In this document: positions 59,987-64,000 of the stretch, one piece after another
Layout: the number at the start of each line of letters is the position of its first letter
How positions within the stretch are numbered: position 1 is the first letter of the stretch
Origin: Lotus japonicus
Lineage: Eukaryota > Streptophyta > Magnoliopsida > Fabales > Fabaceae
Length of the DNA: 64,000 nucleotides
Reading direction: 5' to 3'
Assembly: GCF_012489685.1 (NCBI RefSeq)
Contig: NC_080043.1
Location: 34,119,987 to 34,183,986 of the forward strand
Made by a program: the position numbers and the translations under genes
Notes under the pieces: generated by a model
Databases searched by the model: none
What the model was told of the DNA's origin: nothing
Seen by the model: only the letters and a program-made list of their open reading frames with translations

Positions 59987-60951
59987 ATGGATCCCTATCC
60001 CTGTGGTTGTTCCTCTCGTAGAAATGCCCCAAGGTTTTCAATCCCTATAAAACTGGGAGATTTTAACATGAGATTGCCAAAGGTTTTTTATGAAAGTAAG
60101 AAAAATGAAATTAAGAATGAGGTGCAGCTGACTGATCCTATGGGAAACTGTTTGAAGATGAAAGTTGTTGTGGGGCCGTCTGGAGGGATTCTTTTTGAGG
60201 CTATTCCTATATTGGTTTCATTTTATGGTCTTGAAAAAGATCATGATATGGTTTTCATACATCAAGGGGGGAATAGGTTCAAAGTTGAAATTTATGATGA
60301 AAATAGAAAACATTTCCCGTATCCAAATCATAGTGAAAAAGGGAAGAACAAAACACCAACTGTTTCCCCTTCTCCGAATCCCCCAACCCCAGAGGTTATA
60401 TACTTGAGTTCTGACAATGAGGAAGAGGTTGTGGCTGTGGCTGTGGCTGAGGAAGAGGTTGTGGCTGCTGAAGAGGTTGTGGCTGCGGAAGAAGTTGCTG
60501 CACCTGGCCAAGCTCAAAATGGAATTCAGACCTTTGAGAAGAATGTGACTAGTTCTCTTGCTGGTGGTGGTCAGACTGTGGTAAGCATCGATGTTTGTAT
60601 TTTTTAGATAGATGCTTTTAGTATATGTATATGTCTCTCTAATGCGACTTTTTACTTTATTTTTTTCAGGCATTGCCACGGTCATATGTCCGTGGCCACC
60701 TTAGACAGAACTGGCAATCTGTTTTATTGAAGAATGAAGGGGATGAAGAGTGGTACATTTGCAAGCTCTGTTGGAGGACGAGGAATGGAAGAATTACGGA
60801 TTGCCATCTTGGAGATGGGTTTTACAAGTTTGTCACTGACAACTCTTTAGCCGAACACGACCGGCTGGTTTTCAGAACTGTTAATGGGTCCAATAACATT
60901 CTGCATGTTAGGATTGAGCGCCATAATGGCAATGGTGCCAATGGCAATTAG
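59987..60951 (+). CDS. Two-B3-domain DNA-binding protein
   Basis: Two exons, 59,987-60,580 and 60,670-60,951, joined in phase 0 (CAGACTGTG|GTAAGC and TTTTTTCAG|GCATTG), 291 residues. The N-terminal B3-like domain (about 15-110) has RFSIPIKLGDFNMRLPKVFY, DPMGNCLKMKVVVGPSGG and DMVFIHQGGNRFKVEIYD. An acidic Val/Ala/Glu repeat linker follows (about 140-175, EEVVAAEEVVAAEEV). The second B3 domain (about 200-285) has RSYVRGHLRQNWQSVLLKN and HDRLVFRTVNGSNNILHVRI. This is REM-type architecture of plant nuclear transcription factors. A 5' leader intron is likely, because a donor (TTTCAAG|GTACCG) stands at 59,419 and an acceptor just before 59,951. The target genes are unknown. Confidence 0.87.
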
Positions 60952-61148
60952 ATTAGTAGTTTTGTGGCCATGATTTCATGTTGAGGACAAATGATGTTTT
61001 CTATTGCACTGTTTATGTTTAGCGCTGGTTGAACATGCTTTGCTTAAAATAAGTTTTATATTTTACTGCTTATGCTTATGCTTTAATATTTGTTTTGCCT
61101 TTGTTAATTTTAATTATGTTATTATTTCAATTTTTTGTAGTTAAAGAA

Positions 61149-61632
61149 ATGGCCTCCCAATCCTTTACTTCCCCTAGATCTGGAAATTTTGTGAATGATG
61201 GAAGGCGTTGCAAGAGTGGTGTTTATCCTACCCTTAAAACGTCATGGACTAAGTTCAACTATGGGCGCACATTTTATCAATGCCCTACTGGGGTATATAA
61301 ACTAATTTGTCCGGACTATACTTTGTGTTAGTTGAAATTCTTGATCTTAGTTTAAGTTCAATGTGTAGGGGTGCAATTATTTTGATTGGGCTGAAGCTCC
61401 TACTCAAGCTGTGGATGAAGTACCTCAAGTTAACCATTCTACTGTGAGTAATTCACAAAGTATCAGGGAGACCAGTGCTCAGATTGAGGAAGCCACTTTG
61501 AAAGTTTTGCTGGCTGATGCAAAGAGGAGGGAGGAAGCTTATGAGCAGGTTATTAGGGGCACTTGGGTCTTTGCTTTCGTTTGTATTGTGCTTGTGATTG
61601 TTGCAATAGGTTTTGCAAGCAAAATGGGTTAA
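61149..61632 (+). CDS. GRF-type zinc-finger protein with C-terminal membrane segment
   Basis: Two exons, 61,149-61,292 and 61,369-61,632, phase 0, 135 residues. The zinc-finger part has RCKSGVYPTLKTSW, FYQCPTG and GCNYFDWAEAP. The spacing of the Cys residues and the GCNYFDW ending are those of plant GRF zinc fingers, which bind nucleic acids. A predicted helix (ETSAQIEEATLKVLLADAKR) follows, then a hydrophobic stretch near the end (VFAFVCIVLVIVAIGFA) that should anchor it in a membrane. Small GRF-coil-TM proteins like this are abundant in legumes and of unknown role. Confidence 0.82.
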
Positions 61633-61711
61633 GTTGAAGTGTCTGAAATGTAGTACGTATTTAAGACTTGAACCTTATGTTTCATGTTTCTATGTAGCTT
61701 CTATGTAATGC

Positions 61712-62108
61712 ACTACATTGGTCCATAACTATAATTTATGCTATCATGAAGTTTGGTATGGAAACATCTAATGTATAAGCATGATTATATTATGTAGTTT
61801 TTAATTGTTATTTCTTTAAAAAAAAGATTAGTGCATGATATAAATTATAATAAAATAAGTTTAGAAGTAAATTGAATTGAGTCTTTAAATCCAATAAGAC
61901 TTGAACTACATTGCTCCATAACTATAATTTATGCTATCATGAGGTTTGGTATGTAAACATCTAATGTATAAGCATGATTATGTCATGTAGTTTTTAATTG
62001 TTTTTTCTTTAAAAAGATTAGTGCATGATATAAATTGAAATAAAATAAGTTTAGAAGTAAATTGAATTGAGACTTGAACTACATTGCTCCATAACTATAA
62101 TTTATGCA
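61712..62108. repeat. Tandem repeat, about 2.2 units of 173-193 bp
   Basis: Units start at 61,712, 61,905 and 62,078, each with ACTACATTG(G/C)TCCATAAC. The second unit lacks about 20 bp near its end, and the third is cut after 31 bp. It lies in the 3' flank of the GRF gene. Confidence 0.85.
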
Positions 62109-62546
62109 TCTATGTATTCTATGTAATGATCGATCCTATATCATGCACACAACAAATCCACTCAAAATAGTTATCCATTTCCATATGGAGCTATAAAATT
62201 ATGGAAATCAAATTCATGCTAAAATAATAAGACTTCTTTTTAAGTCTAAGCTAAATAAAACAGCAGCAGAATATTCATGCACAGAGCCAAATTCATCCAT
62301 GAAATAAAACCTGAAGGCCACCAAAACCAAATGGCACCTCAGACATTAAAGGGTTAAAGGTTCCCAACATCCAGCAAGATGAGAAAATAATGGCACACAG
62401 GCCAAAGTTGTCCAAGAGAAAATTTAAATTACAATCACAAAATCATGGGGGCAGGCATTATAGACAGAGTTCAAAAAAACATGCACCAAAGCTAAACAGC
62501 AGCTTTCTCCCCATCCTCAAAACATGCACAACTTTGCAAAAGCAGG

Positions 62547-63957
62547 TCAATTCTTCCTAGTGAACGCCGACTTAACAAGGGTCCCATAGTTGTCAAAGGA
62601 CTTCCTTATCAAGACATCCTGCATCTCGTTGAAAGGGTGGAGAGCAAGCTGCAATGCCAGTGTCAAGCGAGTTCCATTGTTAACCTGCAAAAAAGACATA
62701 CATTGATCACAATTCTGTAGCCACTTCTCAAAGCTTCATAGCACAATTGTTAAAGTTTTAGAAAAGTAACCTGAAGATTGTAACCACTTCTCATACTGTC
62801 CTTCATCCAACATGCGACCCAAATGCCACAATCATTTCTACATACAAAATTAAGCAACAAAGAGCTTATAATGAGAATTCCCCTCAAATCCTACAATCCC
62901 ACATCAAATCCCAACAGTCTAAAATGATAAGGGTTTAGAGGTCAAATGCACTTACGAATTAGCTCTCTGCACTGGCAGTCCTGGTGGTATGACAACCCTA
63001 AACAAGGAGCAGCGTGGCCTTGGAGTTGTTTCAAACTGGTAGAATGTGCTGTCCCTAAGCATGATCTCCATGTAGAGTGCCTGAATGAATGCAGTTTGAA
63101 TTAGTGTAGCTTAAATAATAATCACATGTACATGAATCAGTAAAATGGGAAAAAAATAGATGTGAAGACTTACAACTAACTTAGCATCTGTTATCCTATA
63201 TTCCAGCCTATCAGGTTGAGGGAATGAGTCTAACAAGACTATTTCTTGCTTTTCAAAATCAAAGACAATCAAGTACCAGTGCTCGTTGTTGTCATTCATC
63301 GGCACAAACACCTAACATAATGTCAAAACATTAATTTGATAGATAGATTTGCATAACATAGATAGATAGAACAACTAAATTGGAATTATTGTGAGGTAAC
63401 AAACTTTTGTCAACGTTTCAATCTTTCCCATGAAGGTTCTTTGCTGATGGGTAATCATGCTTCGGGGATGGGTTGTCCAGCCAAGGATGTATTGCTGTCA
63501 ATTAGAAAAGGTCAGGTTTGCTAATGCATGGAATAATATAACCTAAACTAACATTTCTACTGCAGAGGGAAAACTTACAGACAAGTACGTAGGCAAGAAC
63601 CAAGTGGTTTGATTCTTGTTGAAGGCTCTTTCAGAGTAGGTTAACATGCAGGCACTCAAGTTTAGGATCTCTTGATCAAGACACCTTCTGGGCTTCAAGA
63701 ATTGCATAATGCGACGAGTACCATCGACATTATTCAGGATTGGTTTGATAAGTGTCTCCTTGCTGTGTTAGAAAATAATAAATATTAAAAATTTTATACT
63801 AAAAGATATATATTGTAAACGAAAAATTATTAAAGTAATCTACTATCTACCTCTCTGCACTTCCAGCAGTACATCTCTTGAAGATATAACAAGCCACAGC
63901 AGCCTCGATGTAGCTCAGGGACTCTGTCACAGCAGGTCCAAACTGACTAAGCAGCCA
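62547..63957 (-). CDS. Ulp1/C48-type cysteine protease, 3' part
   Basis: Seven exons are visible: 63,851-63,957; 63,579-63,762; 63,405-63,494; 63,174-63,311; 62,956-63,080; 62,771-62,837; 62,547-62,684 (TGA). Together they make 849 nt in one frame; more exons must lie right of the window. The catalytic set of the SUMO-protease (Ulp1) fold is complete: His in NNEHWYLIVFD (codon 63,279-63,281), Asp in VLLDSFP (63,228-63,230), Gln in LPVQRANS, and Cys in NDCGIWVAC (62,828-62,830). Upstream residues (NVDGTRRIMQFLKPRR, LSACMLTYSERAFNK) fit the N-terminal part seen in plant Ulp1-like proteins. It may be a desumoylase-like gene or one descended from a MULE that had captured Ulp1. No transposase is seen nearby. 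Confidence 0.85.
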
Positions 63958-64000
63958 CTGATTCAAAGACAAATACAGTAGTCATGGTATGCTAAAATTA

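Noticed and set aside
61712..62108. CRISPR-like array
   Set aside because: The units are directly adjacent, about 180 bp long, and have no spacers; this is plant nuclear DNA.

Overview
The window is plant nuclear DNA. It is AT-rich, its genes are split by GT-AG introns, and it holds plant transposons of many classes (Copia, Ty3-gypsy solo LTR, LINE, tRNA-derived SINE, MULE, hAT, Helitron, MITEs). A cluster of MIR2111 hairpins, a run of DUF674 genes and DNA-transposon ends of the GGCTTAAATAAG...TTTTTGGTCCCT type together suggest a legume. The species cannot be fixed from the sequence alone.

Layout. A unit of about 20 kb is present twice in direct orientation. Copy A runs from before base 1 to about 23,752 and is interrupted by a Copia element. 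Copy B runs from 27,729 to about 47,725. Each copy carries, in order: two closely spaced MIR2111 hairpins, a decayed DUF4283/CCHC zinc-knuckle (LINE ORF1-like) pseudogene, old transposon remains, a third MIR2111 hairpin, and a three-exon DUF674 gene on the minus strand. There are therefore six MIR2111 hairpins. Between the copies lies the last exon of a mitochondrial carrier gene (26,998-27,233). Both duplicated DUF674 genes have broken frames. Copy 1 has a 7-bp insertion in exon 2 and a Copia element in intron 1. Copy 2 has a 1-bp insertion just after its start codon and has lost the 5' flank shared by the other two.

Right of the duplication lie a minus-strand RPA70-like OB-fold gene (48,899-53,333) split by a 1,945-bp Helitron inserted 6 bases into exon 3, and a third, intact DUF674 gene (55,661-59,003) with a MULE-type element in intron 2 and a SINE in intron 1. 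Then come a two-B3-domain protein gene (59,987-60,951), a small GRF zinc-finger membrane protein gene (61,149-61,632), and the 3' part of a Ulp1/C48-type cysteine protease gene (62,547-63,957, minus) that runs off the right edge.

How it fits together. The main biological content is the MIR2111 array. In legumes miR2111 is a shoot-to-root signal that represses TML-type Kelch-repeat F-box genes and keeps roots competent for nodulation. The segmental duplication doubled its dosage, from three hairpins to six. The transposons date the events: some insertions are shared by both copies (older than the duplication) and others are private. Two DNA transposons in copy B carry pieces of host genes, a BSD-domain protein and a polyamine-transporter-like permease.
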